Shown: piece by piece, positions 1 through 10,535 of the stretch
Position numbering within the stretch: position 1 is the stretch's first letter
Layout: each line of letters opens with the position of its first letter
DNA from: Clostridiaceae bacterium
GTDB lineage: Bacteria > Bacillota > Clostridia > Saccharofermentanales > Saccharofermentanaceae
DNA length: 35,519 nt
NCBI GenBank assembly: GCA_012718915.1
Contig: JAAYBI010000029.1
Location: 1-35,519 of the forward strand
Direction: 5' to 3'
The notes under the pieces: generated by a model
The model's input: the letters and a program-made list of their open reading frames with translations, nothing else
Told to the model about the DNA's origin: nothing
The model's database searches: none
Program-made: the position numbers and the translations under genes

Positions 1-35
1 ACAAAAAAGCGCCGCGAACATTACTGTCGCGGCGC
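1..35 (-). terminator. Intrinsic terminator of the gyrB transcript
   Basis: A perfect 9-bp stem (9-17 with 27-35, arm GCGCCGCGA) encloses a 9-nt loop. Read on the minus strand it is followed by a run of six T (complement of 3-8). It lies 24 bp beyond the gyrB stop codon, so it closes the dnaA-side minus-strand gene block. Confidence 0.9.
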
Positions 36-59
36 ACAAGAGTTTGCTTGAGATTACGC

Positions 60-2255
<2,196 letters not shown>

Positions 2256-2331
2256 TTATTTTATTATATTACCTGCAAAATTTCCCATTATGTCGAATTT
2301 CGAACACCCCTGCATAAACATAGTGAAATAT

Positions 2332-2607
2332 TCAACCGGCAATTGATTTAGAACAATCTCTCTTCGTATTGTTCTCCATTCGCTTCATCAATGTGTGCGT
2401 TGATAATCCGGACACATACAAACGGTCTAATGTGATAATCAACGACTGGGGAATATCTGTTGAAACGTACTCAACCAAACCCTTGTTCTCATGCTCAGAC
2501 ATAAATTCAGTCATATCGGTCTGATGCGGTTGAACATGATTTAAGTCGATAATTGCAACGATATATTTATCAGAAAGAGAGTATTCTCCGCCAATATGAA
2601 TATACAT
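2332..2607 (-). CDS. remB: RemB-like regulator (DUF370 family, YaaB)
   Basis: A 91-residue protein beginning MYIHIGGEYSLSDKYIVAII, with a DIPQSLIITLDRLYVSGLSTHTLMKR segment. This is the signature of the DUF370 family (Bacillus subtilis YaaB/RemB, linked to extracellular-matrix gene regulation; the paralogue RemA is a DNA-binding activator). The position between recF and gyrB is the same as in B. subtilis, which strengthens the call. The start is set by GGGAG 6-10 nt upstream of the ATG. It probably opens its own transcript together with gyrB, from an extended -10 promoter at 2655-2663. The function in this organism is inferred from family and synteny only. Confidence 0.82.
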   Translation of the reverse strand: MYIHIGGEYSLSDKYIVAIIDLNHVQPHQTDMTEFMSEHENKGLVEYVSTDIPQSLIITLDRLYVSGLSTHTLMKRMENNTKRDCSKSIAG

Positions 2608-2618
2608 TTATTCTCCCG

Positions 2619-2639
2619 ATCTTAGTCGCCAACTAAGAT
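2619..2639. promoter_or_regulatory. Inverted repeat in the remB leader
   Basis: ATCTTAG (2619-2625) and CTAAGAT (2633-2639) form a perfect 7-bp inverted repeat around a 7-nt centre. It sits between the extended -10 and the remB ribosome-binding site, roughly at +10 to +30 of the predicted transcript. It could be an operator or a 5' UTR hairpin; no T-run follows on the minus strand. Confidence 0.45.
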
Positions 2640-2654
2640 AATCACAACATGTAA

Positions 2655-2683
2655 ATTATACCACATGTATGTCGATACGTCTG
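2655..2683 (-). promoter_or_regulatory. Extended -10 promoter for remB-gyrB
   Basis: On the minus strand TGGTATAAT is a full extended -10 (TGnTATAAT; TATAAT is the complement of 2655-2660). The -35 region at 17-bp spacing is poor (CAGACG), as is common for extended -10 promoters. It lies about 50 bp upstream of the remB start. Confidence 0.55.
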
Positions 2684-2704
2684 AAATACAAACGTTATTC
2701 GTTA

Positions 2705-3952
2705 TTAATCCGTCACTTCGATACGGCCTTCCCGGACATGAAAATATCGAATTGAATCTGTATCTGAAAACATTGAAGGACAAAGCGGCCGCAATTCCTT
2801 GGAGACAAAATCACGGTCGGTACAAGTGATGAATACCTGAGATTCTCCAAGGCTTTTCAATAATGCCATTCTGCGATATGCATCTAATTCGCTGAATACA
2901 TCATCAAGAAGCAATACCGGCATTTCGTCAGTTTCTTCCTGAAGAATAGATAATTCCGACAACTTGAGTGCAAGAGCAGCCGACCGTTGCTGACCTTGAG
3001 AAGCATAGAGACGGATATTTAGATTATTAAGGGATATTTCGAGGTCATCACGATGTGGACCGATACCGGTAACACCTTTGTCTATATCGTCTGATTGTGT
3101 TTGCTTCCATTTGCTGAGTAAGAAGGACTCGATTTCATATAATACTTCAGGATTTGGATCTGCATTCGGCATAAGAAGCGTCTTAAAATCATCACCAAGT
3201 TCATTAACTCCGGTGACGGTATGATAACGTAGCTCAAGAGTCTCTTTTTGGTCTGAAATATTATCGTGAAAACGGGCGGCACATTCAGCAATACGTCTTG
3301 AAAAATGCTTCCTTTGAATAATAATTCTAGCTGCATAGGGTGCCATACAAGAATCCCAAGCATCTAATTCCGGAATAGATTGGTGGTTAAATATTTTACC
3401 GGTTGCAGCTCTTAATTGTTTGAGAACACGATTTCTTTGATTTAAAAATCGCGAGTATTGCTGAATATCATAAAAATATGATGGTCGAATTTGAGAAATA
3501 AGAATATCCATGAAACGTCTTCGTACCGAAGGGCCTTCTTTTATAAGTAATAAATCCTCAGGAGCAAATATAACAGCGTTAAAAAGACCGAAATACCGGC
3601 TTATTTTGTCTAATTCAATCGAATTATGAAATGCTTGCCGTCGTTTTTTTGAAATATTTGAAATTGACTTTTCGGCATCATAAAAGGCTAAAGCCAACGA
3701 TTCTGAACGTGAATTATGTCGATCCGATTGAATATCTATACATACTTTATAATAATCTTTACCATGAGAAATAAGCTCTTTATCCTTCGATGTCCGATGA
3801 GATCGAACGGATGCCGAAAGATAAAGAGCCTCAATAACATTGGTTTTACCTTGAGCATTATAACCATAGAGAACATTAACTCTCGATCCGAATTCTAAAT
3901 CAAGCGCAATATAATTTCTAAAGTTCTCCAGGTGCAATGACAATACGCGCAT
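2705..3952 (-). CDS. recF: DNA replication/repair protein RecF
   Basis: SMC-like ABC ATPase that binds gapped DNA and helps RecOR load RecA. The 415-residue protein shows Walker A GYNAQGKTNVIEAL near residue 30, the ABC signature SQGQQRSAALALKLSE, and Walker B VLLLDDVFSELD followed by FITCTD. The length is slightly above the usual 360-380 residues. The start lies 6 bp after the dnaN stop, so translation is probably coupled; only a weak purine-rich ribosome-binding site is visible within the dnaN end. The small S4-domain gene (yaaA/rlbA) often found between dnaN and recF in Bacillota is absent. Confidence 0.95.
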   Translation of the reverse strand: MRVLSLHLENFRNYIALDLEFGSRVNVLYGYNAQGKTNVIEALYLSASVRSHRTSKDKELISHGKDYYKVCIDIQSDRHNSRSESLALAFYDAEKSISNISKKRRQAFHNSIELDKISRYFGLFNAVIFAPEDLLLIKEGPSVRRRFMDILISQIRPSYFYDIQQYSRFLNQRNRVLKQLRAATGKIFNHQSIPELDAWDSCMAPYAARIIIQRKHFSRRIAECAARFHDNISDQKETLELRYHTVTGVNELGDDFKTLLMPNADPNPEVLYEIESFLLSKWKQTQSDDIDKGVTGIGPHRDDLEISLNNLNIRLYASQGQQRSAALALKLSELSILQEETDEMPVLLLDDVFSELDAYRRMALLKSLGESQVFITCTDRDFVSKELRPLCPSMFSDTDSIRYFHVREGRIEVTD

Positions 3953-3958
3953 ACAAGA

Positions 3959-5062
3959 TTATCTTCTTAACGGTAAAACAAGATATGCAAAGTCTTCCTC
4001 TTCCAAAGGCTTCATAATGCAAGGTCCGTTGCTGCCGTTAAACTGAACACTAATATCACCATCATCTATAACTCGGAGGGCATCAATAAAATATCGAGGA
4101 TTAAAATCAATATCGATCAATTCTCCGCTAATGCGAACGGGAACTTCTTCACGAAGTGTACCCAATTCTGTGCTGGCACTAATAACTAATGTCTCATCGT
4201 TCGGCATTGACAATTGAACCGGACAGCGTCTATCTTCCGAAAGAATAATTAATGAAGCACGCTCGATGGCACTCAACATAGCACCGGGAGAAACGGTCAT
4301 ATTCGTCTCACCGGTTTTCGGTAAAATAGACTTATAATTCATATACTCGCCCTGAATCAACCTTGAAACGATACGTACTTTACCTGTGTCGAAAAGAATA
4401 TGATTAACAGAAGAATAAACAATTAATTCAGTATCTTTGCCACCTAAAATACGACCGACTTCGTGTAATGCTTTGCCGGGAACAATAAACTTCATAATCG
4501 GCAAATCCATACCCATCTGTTGTTTACGAAGAGCAAGTCTAAAACCATCTATAGCAACCATTTCAACATTTGTCCCATCACAGGAAAAGAGACAACCATT
4601 CAAAGTCGGACGACTCTCATCTGTCGATACAGCAAAAATGGTCTGTCTTATCATATCCTTAAGAATGCCTTGCATAATAATAATCTTCTCAGCATCCTTA
4701 ACTTCAGGAATCTTCGGATAACCTTCTGCAGATAATCCCTTAATTGAAAAAACAGAAGATCCGCTAATGATACTAATCAACAAACGTTCATCGGTCTCAA
4801 TAATTACTTCTTCTTCCGGAAGTTTACGGACAATCTCGCCAAAAAGCTTGGAATTAATAACAACGGAACCGCTCTCAAGCGCATCAGCATCCAATTGAGC
4901 TTCTATGCCGGTTTCCAAATCATAACCGGTCAACTGAACGCCCTTGTCTGTAACATCTATAAGAATTCCATCAAGAATAGATAAAGTAGAACGTGTTGAA
5001 ACGGCCTTCTGAACAATTGAAATCGCTTCGGTAAGTCGATCTCTGGAACAAATAAATTTCAT
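3959..5062 (-). CDS. dnaN: DNA polymerase III beta sliding clamp
   Basis: Processivity clamp; 367 residues, the standard length. It begins MKFICSRDRLTEAISIVQKA, has the SRPTLNGCLF motif of the second clamp domain, and ends with AYLVLPLRR, the characteristic C-terminal clamp motif. The start is fixed by GGAGGTGG just upstream of the ATG. It follows dnaA in transcription order but is separated from it by about 400 bp holding the putative oriC, and a TATAAT -10 (minus strand, 5102-5107) suggests it also has its own promoter. Confidence 0.97.
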   Translation of the reverse strand: MKFICSRDRLTEAISIVQKAVSTRSTLSILDGILIDVTDKGVQLTGYDLETGIEAQLDADALESGSVVINSKLFGEIVRKLPEEEVIIETDERLLISIISGSSVFSIKGLSAEGYPKIPEVKDAEKIIIMQGILKDMIRQTIFAVSTDESRPTLNGCLFSCDGTNVEMVAIDGFRLALRKQQMGMDLPIMKFIVPGKALHEVGRILGGKDTELIVYSSVNHILFDTGKVRIVSRLIQGEYMNYKSILPKTGETNMTVSPGAMLSAIERASLIILSEDRRCPVQLSMPNDETLVISASTELGTLREEVPVRISGELIDIDFNPRYFIDALRVIDDGDISVQFNGSNGPCIMKPLEEEDFAYLVLPLRR

Positions 5063-5084
5063 TGGCCACCTCCAAAAAATTGCT

Positions 5085-5445
5085 TTTTTATACCACTACT
5101 TATTATACAGAAAAAATGAGAAAAAGCCATCCGATATACGACAATAGCTATATAAAGGGACGTTAAGATACTGTAAATTCTTAATTATTACAGGCTTTAG
5201 GATACAACTTGAAAAAGCATTTTCGTAAAAACGCTATTATAAATAAATTAGTTTAATTCTCCGCCTTATTCTTATGGTCTGTTTAAGTTGTGAAAAAGTA
5301 GCTTTATCCACTATGACGGGGGCTTTTCCCCTGTGAAAAAGTTCTGGATAAATGAGGGGAAAAATGACCGACTTATCAGACCTTTTAACAGTGTGAAACT
5401 ATCCACAAATTGTCCACGCATTATTAAGGCGAAGTTATCCACATA
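5085..5445. other. Putative chromosomal replication origin (oriC) with DnaA-box cluster
   Basis: The dnaA-dnaN intergenic region contains one perfect DnaA box TTATCCACA (5435-5443, plus). Single-mismatch boxes are CTATCCACA (5399-5407, plus), TTATCCACT (5304-5312, plus) and a minus-strand box at 5343-5351. A weaker box, TTGTCCACG, lies at 5410-5418. An AT-rich stretch with TTATTA/TAATTA motifs (about 5085-5260) lies beside the cluster toward dnaN and is a plausible unwinding element. The gene arrangement is the classic bacterial origin locus, and genes on both flanks point away from it except dnaA. This stretch has no coding potential. No comparable box cluster is seen upstream of dnaA, so a bipartite origin is not supported. 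Confidence 0.82.
5102..5107 (-). promoter_or_regulatory. Candidate -10 element for dnaN-recF
   Basis: TATAAT on the minus strand, about 40 bp upstream of the dnaN start and in an AT-rich stretch. No convincing -35 hexamer is seen at 17 bp, so this is a candidate only. Confidence 0.35.
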
Positions 5446-5465
5446 TAGACAAAAAACGGTGGAAA

Positions 5466-6863
5466 TTAGTTTGAAAGACGTTTTTTTATATCGTCAATAT
5501 CCCGGCCAACTTCAGAGGTATCCGAAGATATTTCTGAACTGACTTTATTGCATGCATGGATGACAGTGGTATGATCCTTACCGCCAAACGCTTCTCCGAT
5601 TTTCGGAAAAGTCATACTGAGAAGATAGCGACAAAGGTACATTGCAACCTGTCTTGGAACGATGACATCCTTGCTGCGACGATTTGAAAGAATGTCGCTG
5701 ACGGAGATGTTGTAATATCGAGAGGTAACTTCCATGATCATTTGCGGAGTCACGGTCTTAGCGGGTTTGGGTTGAATAATGTCCTTAAGTGCTTCTACTG
5801 CGGCATCCAGATCTATTCCGCCGGCTAATAAACTATAAGCTACGACCGTATTGAAAGCACCGTCTAGTTCACGAATGTTAGTTGCGATATTGGATGCCAA
5901 ATAATCCAGTACTTCTTCCGGTACGCTGAGATTGTTTTGACCGGCACGCTTCTGAAGAATGGCATAGCGGGTTTCATAGTCCGGGGGCTGAATATCAACT
6001 ATAAGTCCGGATGAAAAACGGGTCCGAAGACGCTCTTCAAGCGATGCCAGGCTTTGGGGCGGCTTATCGCAAGTCATTACAATATGCTTACCGGATTCAT
6101 GCAGAGCATTAAAGGTGTGGAAAAACTCAATCTGCATTTGCTCTTTACCCTCAATAAATTGAATATCGTCAATCAAGAGAAGGTCGGCGCCGCGGTATTT
6201 TTCACGAAAACTATCATATGAAGCTTCCTTAATGGCAGAGATGAATTCGTTGACAAACTGCTCGCACTGGACATAGATAACTTTTTTATCCGTGCGCCGG
6301 CGCGTAACGAAATTGCCGATCGAATGCATAAGGTGTGTTTTGCCCAACCCGGATCCGCCATATAGAAATAGCGGGTTGTAATTGCGGCCTCCGAGTTTTT
6401 CGGCGACTGCGACGCAAGCGGCATGCGCGAAACGGTTGCCGGAGCCGACAACGAATGAATCAAAAGAATATTGCGGGTTCAGCTGCGACGCGCCGGAAGA
6501 AGCCGAGGCTTTTGTCCGGGGGAGCGATGTTTCGGAAGTATCTTTTTCGATGGAGCGAACCGCATCCAGCAGCTCTTGGGAGCCGTTGACGGATATTTTG
6601 ACATCGATGGGATGATGCAGAGCTGCCGAAAAGGAATTATCAATTAATGGCTTTAATTGTGTAACATAGGATTGAGAGAAATCATTCGGAACCGAAAGTA
6701 TAAAGAGTCGATCATCCGCATACACGGGAACGAGGGGGTCAATCCAAGTCTTCATACTGACTTCGGTCAATTCTTTAGACAATATAATCTTGACTTTAGA
6801 CCAAAGTGATTGCATTTCGGTGTCTTGCATATCTGATGATTCCAATCCCTGTTCTTCACTCAA
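5466..6863 (-). CDS. dnaA: Chromosomal replication initiator DnaA
   Basis: AAA+ initiator that binds DnaA boxes and opens oriC. Domain I (LWSKVKIILSKELTEVSMKTW) is followed by a linker and the AAA+ domain with Walker A GGSGLGKTH and Walker B LLLIDDIQFI. The C-terminal DNA-binding domain carries the signature GGKDHTTVIHACNKV. The longest frame starts with TTG at 6863 but has no good ribosome-binding site; an ATG at 6830 (residue 12) has GGAA about 9 nt upstream and gives an N-terminus like that of other DnaA proteins, so the true start may be 6830. Two near-identical 13-bp repeats lie just upstream. Identity is certain. Confidence 0.96.
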   Translation of the reverse strand: MSEEQGLESSDMQDTEMQSLWSKVKIILSKELTEVSMKTWIDPLVPVYADDRLFILSVPNDFSQSYVTQLKPLIDNSFSAALHHPIDVKISVNGSQELLDAVRSIEKDTSETSLPRTKASASSGASQLNPQYSFDSFVVGSGNRFAHAACVAVAEKLGGRNYNPLFLYGGSGLGKTHLMHSIGNFVTRRRTDKKVIYVQCEQFVNEFISAIKEASYDSFREKYRGADLLLIDDIQFIEGKEQMQIEFFHTFNALHESGKHIVMTCDKPPQSLASLEERLRTRFSSGLIVDIQPPDYETRYAILQKRAGQNNLSVPEEVLDYLASNIATNIRELDGAFNTVVAYSLLAGGIDLDAAVEALKDIIQPKPAKTVTPQMIMEVTSRYYNISVSDILSNRRSKDVIVPRQVAMYLCRYLLSMTFPKIGEAFGGKDHTTVIHACNKVSSEISSDTSEVGRDIDDIKKRLSN

Positions 6864-6889
6864 ATTGAATGATTTGCTTAAAAGTATTT

Positions 6890-6922
6890 CCTATAATAGC
6901 AGAAAGTGACCTATAATAACAG
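6890..6922. repeat. 13-bp direct repeats upstream of dnaA
   Basis: CCTATAATAGCAG (6890-6902) and CCTATAATAACAG (6910-6922) match at 12 of 13 positions and are offset by exactly 20 bp, two helical turns. They lie 27-59 bp upstream of the dnaA TTG. On the minus strand each contains TATTAT, a possible -10; on the plus strand each contains a perfect TATAAT facing the sortase gene. They may be promoter elements, a regulator site, or both. Confidence 0.5.
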
Positions 6923-6984
6923 TGTTTCAGAATGCTGCACGCAGAAGATAATGGGGCGATGCGTGTATATATAAAGACCTTCTT

Positions 6985-7019
6985 TTCGAAAACCGGGCAA
7001 TGGCGTCAAGGTTTTCGAA
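6985..7019 (+). promoter_or_regulatory. Leader hairpin of the sortase gene
   Basis: TTCGAAAACC (6985-6994) and GGTTTTCGAA (7010-7019) form a perfect 10-bp stem with a 15-nt loop just upstream of the sortase ribosome-binding site. No T-run follows, so it is not a terminator; it may be an mRNA 5' stabiliser or operator. Confidence 0.45.
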
Positions 7020-7048
7020 GGGGTTAGGACGTGAAAAGGGAGATAAGG

Positions 7049-7786
7049 ATGAAAAAACATATTAATGGGAGCGATTCGGCGAAGAAAAAATCAAAACAGT
7101 TGATTTTTAGAGTTATTGTTTTAACCATCGGGTTGGCGTGTCTCGGAACCGGTATATTTCTTTTGGTCCGGCGACCGTATATTGAGAAAAAACGCGTTGA
7201 AAAAGCTTCTGATATCGTAGAATCAATCCAGGTCGGAAGCGTGGTCGTGAAGGTTAAGACGGATGATTTCGAGGTTGAAGGAGAGGCTTACGAAGACGCA
7301 TACGAGGCGGTTGACGAAAATGGCAACCCAATCGATTTTGAAAGTGAGCTGTTTGATTTGCCCGCTGAGGTCGAACTTCGAGCCATCGGGACCATTACAA
7401 TTGAATCTATCGAATGCATTTTGCCGCTTTGGGACGAGGCTTCGGTCGTCGCGTTGAGATATGGTGCCGGTGTTTTGAATATTGAAAAGTCAGCGCCGGG
7501 TCAGAATGGCAATCTGGTCATTTTAGGTCACCGCATGAAGACGTTTGGAAGTCTTTTTAATCGGCTGGGCGAGGTAAAAATCGGGGATGAGATTGAGATT
7601 GTCGTTGCCGACGGGACATCTTTTGTCTATGTCGTCGACGAAATCATTGAAAAACTCAATCCTTCGGAGATACCGACCGTCGTAAATCCCGACATCGATG
7701 ACGGCAAAAGAGTGACCTTGGTGACATGTACGCCGACCGGCGTCGGTTCGCATCGATTAATCATTATTGGTCATCTTGCGGAATGA
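7049..7786 (+). CDS. Membrane-anchored sortase, class D-like
   Basis: Transpeptidase that would attach proteins to the cell wall or to other proteins at the outer membrane face. An N-terminal basic stretch and one transmembrane segment (LIFRVIVLTIGLACLGTGIFLLV) form the anchor. The catalytic domain shows the His motif ILGHRMKTFGSLFNRL, the Cys motif TLVTCTP and the Arg motif SHRLIIIGH, completing the His-Cys-Arg triad. The spacing and GHR-FG-F pattern resemble class D sortases. I prefer the ATG at 7049 (AAGGGAG, 6-nt spacing) over an upstream GTG at 7031. It is monocistronic and diverges from dnaA. No LPXTG substrate is complete in this window. Confidence 0.85.
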   Translation: MKKHINGSDSAKKKSKQLIFRVIVLTIGLACLGTGIFLLVRRPYIEKKRVEKASDIVESIQVGSVVVKVKTDDFEVEGEAYEDAYEAVDENGNPIDFESELFDLPAEVELRAIGTITIESIECILPLWDEASVVALRYGAGVLNIEKSAPGQNGNLVILGHRMKTFGSLFNRLGEVKIGDEIEIVVADGTSFVYVVDEIIEKLNPSEIPTVVNPDIDDGKRVTLVTCTPTGVGSHRLIIIGHLAE

Positions 7787-7799
7787 TTTTTCTTTTTTT
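7759..7799 (+). terminator. Possible weak terminator overlapping the sortase 3' end
   Basis: AATCATT (7759-7765) pairs with AATGATT (7782-7788), followed by TTTTTCTTTTTTT. The stem is AU-rich and the loop is 16 nt, so strength is doubtful, but the long T-run just after the stop codon fits. Confidence 0.4.
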
Positions 7800-7805
7800 A
7801 AGGAA

Positions 7806-7873
7806 TTGTCGACTTTTTCTAGCGACAAGTGAAGTAACAGATGGTAAAATTCACACCAAAAGTTTCGGTGTGA
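7806..7873 (+). promoter_or_regulatory. carA promoter with operator-like repeat and leader hairpin
   Basis: A candidate promoter is GCGACA (7822-7827), 17 bp, TAAAAT (7845-7850). An inverted repeat TTGTCG (7806-7811)/CGACAA (7823-7828) overlaps the -35. Right after the -10, TCACACC (7851-7857) and GGTGTGA (7867-7873) form a perfect 7-bp hairpin with a 9-nt loop, at or near the transcript 5' end. Only a weak T-rich tail follows. Confidence 0.5.
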
Positions 7874-7895
7874 TTCATTATGGCACGGAGGGCTT

Positions 7896-9077
7896 ATGAG
7901 CAAAGCTTGTTTAATTTTTAGTGATGGAAGCATATATGAGGGTACAAGGTTTGGAGCGGATCGGGATGCGGTATGTGAAGTGGTTTTTGCGACCGGTTCG
8001 ACCGGCTATGTCGAATTGCTGACCGATCCTTCGTTCTGTGGCCAGGCGGTTACACTGACGCACCCGATTGTCGGTAATTATGGAGTATTCGAAGATGTAT
8101 CGGAGTCGGAGAGACTCTGGGTCGGGGCTCTGATTATTCGGGATTTGACAGAGGTTGAAGGTGATGAGCGCGGCGCAGAGGACTTTGATGCGTATCTTAA
8201 GCGCAATGGTGTTCCCGGCTTATATGGCGTGGATACTCGGGAGATTGTGTTAAAGATTCGGGAAGAGGGCACGAAAGTCGGAGCGATTCTCAGTGGCGAG
8301 GCCAAAAATGTGGATATGGATGCGGCAATGGAGATGATTAAGGCTTACGACGCAAGGCATTTGGTGCCGGAAGTCAGCCCGAAAGAAGTCACCGTTTATC
8401 CGGCCTGGCATCAGGGATGGGACGAGAATAAGATCAATAGTGCCCGGCAGACGAACAAGAGATCGGATATTGCACTTCCTCAGACCGAGTCCTTGGAGGA
8501 GAAGCTTTATAAAGTGGCGTTCTTGGATTTTGGCGCCAAGAAGAATATTATTTGGAATTTGACGATGCGGGGATGTGAGGTTTTGGCGTTTCCTTGGGAC
8601 ACCGATGCCGATACTATTCTCGGGCAGAAACCGGACGGTATATTTTTGTCGAACGGACCCGGAAATCCGGAGCATTGCGGCCAGGCGATTGAGGAGATTA
8701 AGAAGTTAATCGAGACGGGGATTCCGGTTATGGGTATTTGTCTCGGACATCAACTGATTTCGCTGGCTCTCGGTGCAAAAACACACAAGCTCAAGTATGG
8801 CCATCGTGGTGCTAATCATCCGGTTAAAGAGCTGGAGAGTAACCGCATCTATATTACTTCTCAGAATCACAGTTTTGTGGTCGAAGAAGATTCTTTACCG
8901 TCTGAACGATGCGTGGTGAGTCATGTCAATGTGAACGACGGGACGGTCGAGGGTATCAGGATGACGGACAAACCCGTATTTACGGTACAGTATCATCCGG
9001 AAGGTGCTCCCGGTCCCCAAGACAACAACTATCTGTTTGATCGATTTATTGCGCTGATGCGCGATTCGAAACACTGA
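7896..9077 (+). CDS. carA: Carbamoyl-phosphate synthase small (glutaminase) subunit
   Basis: Hydrolyses glutamine and passes ammonia to CarB for carbamoyl phosphate in pyrimidine and arginine synthesis. The N-terminal CarA-specific domain (FATGSTGYVELLTDPSF, LTHPIVGNYG) is followed by a class I glutamine amidotransferase domain with nucleophile motif GICLGHQLISLALG and the His-Glu motif VQYHPEGAPGPQDN. The length of 393 residues is slightly above the usual 360-380 because of an extended linker between the domains. GGAGGG supports the ATG. It is followed after 10 bp by murT, giving an unusual carA-murT-gatD operon; carB is not in this window. Confidence 0.94.
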   Translation: MSKACLIFSDGSIYEGTRFGADRDAVCEVVFATGSTGYVELLTDPSFCGQAVTLTHPIVGNYGVFEDVSESERLWVGALIIRDLTEVEGDERGAEDFDAYLKRNGVPGLYGVDTREIVLKIREEGTKVGAILSGEAKNVDMDAAMEMIKAYDARHLVPEVSPKEVTVYPAWHQGWDENKINSARQTNKRSDIALPQTESLEEKLYKVAFLDFGAKKNIIWNLTMRGCEVLAFPWDTDADTILGQKPDGIFLSNGPGNPEHCGQAIEEIKKLIETGIPVMGICLGHQLISLALGAKTHKLKYGHRGANHPVKELESNRIYITSQNHSFVVEEDSLPSERCVVSHVNVNDGTVEGIRMTDKPVFTVQYHPEGAPGPQDNNYLFDRFIALMRDSKH

Positions 9078-9087
9078 GGTTAAGCGT

Positions 9088-10530
9088 ATGCGTTCTTTTC
9101 GGGTCGGTTTTGCCCTTATTATAGCCGGTGGGATTCGATTATCGCTGAGATTATTAGGCAAAGGCGCAACGGCGTTGCCGGGTAAAATTGCGGTTAAGAT
9201 TGCACCGCGATTTATTCGCGAGATGGCAAGCGGCTGCGATATTATTACGGTTACCGGCACCAACGGCAAGACGACCACAACACATATGATTTCAGAGAGT
9301 CTTCGAAAAAGTGGTTACTATGTCGCGACCAATGTTTCCGGGGCGAATTTATCGTCGGGTATAGCAACGACGTTTGCTCAGGAGCTACGACCGGTCAGGC
9401 GAGCCGTAAGCAAAGGATTGAAGCCGGTCTATGTTCTGGAGATTGATGAAGCCGCGTTTGCGAAGGTGGCGGGAGATCTGTCGCCGAAGGTTTGCGTGGT
9501 CACAAACCTCTTCAGAGACCAGTTAGATCGATTCGGAGAACTGCTTTATACACGGGATTGTATCGAAAAGGGTCTCGATATGACCGACGCATTGATATTA
9601 CTGAATGCCGACGATTCCATGATCGCTGCTTTGAGAAAAAACCGGGAGTCCCGCACAGAATTTTATGGTGTGGATGAGCGCTCCATGACGCGTAACAATG
9701 TTACGGACACGGTTGCTTCGAGAGCTTTGCCGGCATCGTCCGATGCCGAATACTGTCTTTCGTGCAAGCGAAAGTATGAATATGGCGCGAGAAGTTTCGG
9801 TCATTTCGGCACGTATTCCTGCTCAAGTTGCGGTGATACCAGACAAGAACCACAGCAATCGGTGTATTTTGATCCCACAAAGAGTTCTTCGGACCCGGGC
9901 CTGCCTCTGGTTTTTCAAGGCAAAGATTACTCGGTGGAAGGCGTACTTCCGATTCCGGGCTCTCACAATATTTACAATGCAGCGGCAGCGTTCGCAGCAT
10001 GTACGTCTTTTGGCAAAATTATCGGAGACCCCAAGTTGTCACCGATTCAGGTTGCGGCGGCCCTAAGTGAAGTACAGCCGGCATTTGGCCGCATGGAGAA
10101 GATAAGGGTCGGTGATAAGAGTTTTTGTATTTTGCTGGTTAAGAACCCGGTCGGGCTGGATCGCGCTTTATCGATGGTCGCTTCAGCTTCAGATGCAGAT
10201 GGAATGTATCTCTTGTTGAACAGCAATATCGCTGACGGTACGGATGTGTCCTGGATATGGGATGTTGATTTTGAAAGCAAAACGATGCCGGACAAATTAT
10301 ACGTCTCCGGGGAGCGCTTCGGTGACATGTTACTGCGCTTGATCTATTCGGGTGTTGATACGAATCAACTTAGATATGCGTCAATGTCCGAGGCCTTTGT
10401 ATTATTTGAAGAAGCCCTGAGTGCTTGTGAACCTGGAAAATGCCTGTATGTTCTTCCGAACTACACGTCAATGCTGGCGTTGCGCAAATTTTTGGTTGGT
10501 AAATATCGGCTTAAAGATTTTTGGAGGTGA
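9088..10530 (+). CDS. murT: MurT, lipid II isoglutaminyl synthase ATP-dependent subunit
   Basis: With GatD it amidates the D-Glu alpha-carboxyl of lipid II, using glutamine-derived ammonia and ATP, on the cytoplasmic face of the membrane. A Mur-ligase ATP site VTGTNGKTTTTHM lies near residue 55. A Cys4 zinc ribbon (C223, C226, C245, C248) is inserted in the central domain, as in known MurT proteins, and the C-terminal region is DUF1727-like. It is 480 residues. Its stop overlaps the ribosome-binding site of gatD, so the two subunits are translationally coupled. The hydrophobic N-terminus (FALIIAGGIRLSLRLL) may associate with the membrane. Confidence 0.92.
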   Translation: MRSFRVGFALIIAGGIRLSLRLLGKGATALPGKIAVKIAPRFIREMASGCDIITVTGTNGKTTTTHMISESLRKSGYYVATNVSGANLSSGIATTFAQELRPVRRAVSKGLKPVYVLEIDEAAFAKVAGDLSPKVCVVTNLFRDQLDRFGELLYTRDCIEKGLDMTDALILLNADDSMIAALRKNRESRTEFYGVDERSMTRNNVTDTVASRALPASSDAEYCLSCKRKYEYGARSFGHFGTYSCSSCGDTRQEPQQSVYFDPTKSSSDPGLPLVFQGKDYSVEGVLPIPGSHNIYNAAAAFAACTSFGKIIGDPKLSPIQVAAALSEVQPAFGRMEKIRVGDKSFCILLVKNPVGLDRALSMVASASDADGMYLLLNSNIADGTDVSWIWDVDFESKTMPDKLYVSGERFGDMLLRLIYSGVDTNQLRYASMSEAFVLFEEALSACEPGKCLYVLPNYTSMLALRKFLVGKYRLKDFWR

Positions 10531-10535
10531 CGTTT

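Noticed and set aside
6864-7030. Second half of a bipartite oriC upstream of dnaA
   Set aside because: No TTATCCACA-like boxes were found there; the box cluster is confined to the dnaA-dnaN gap.
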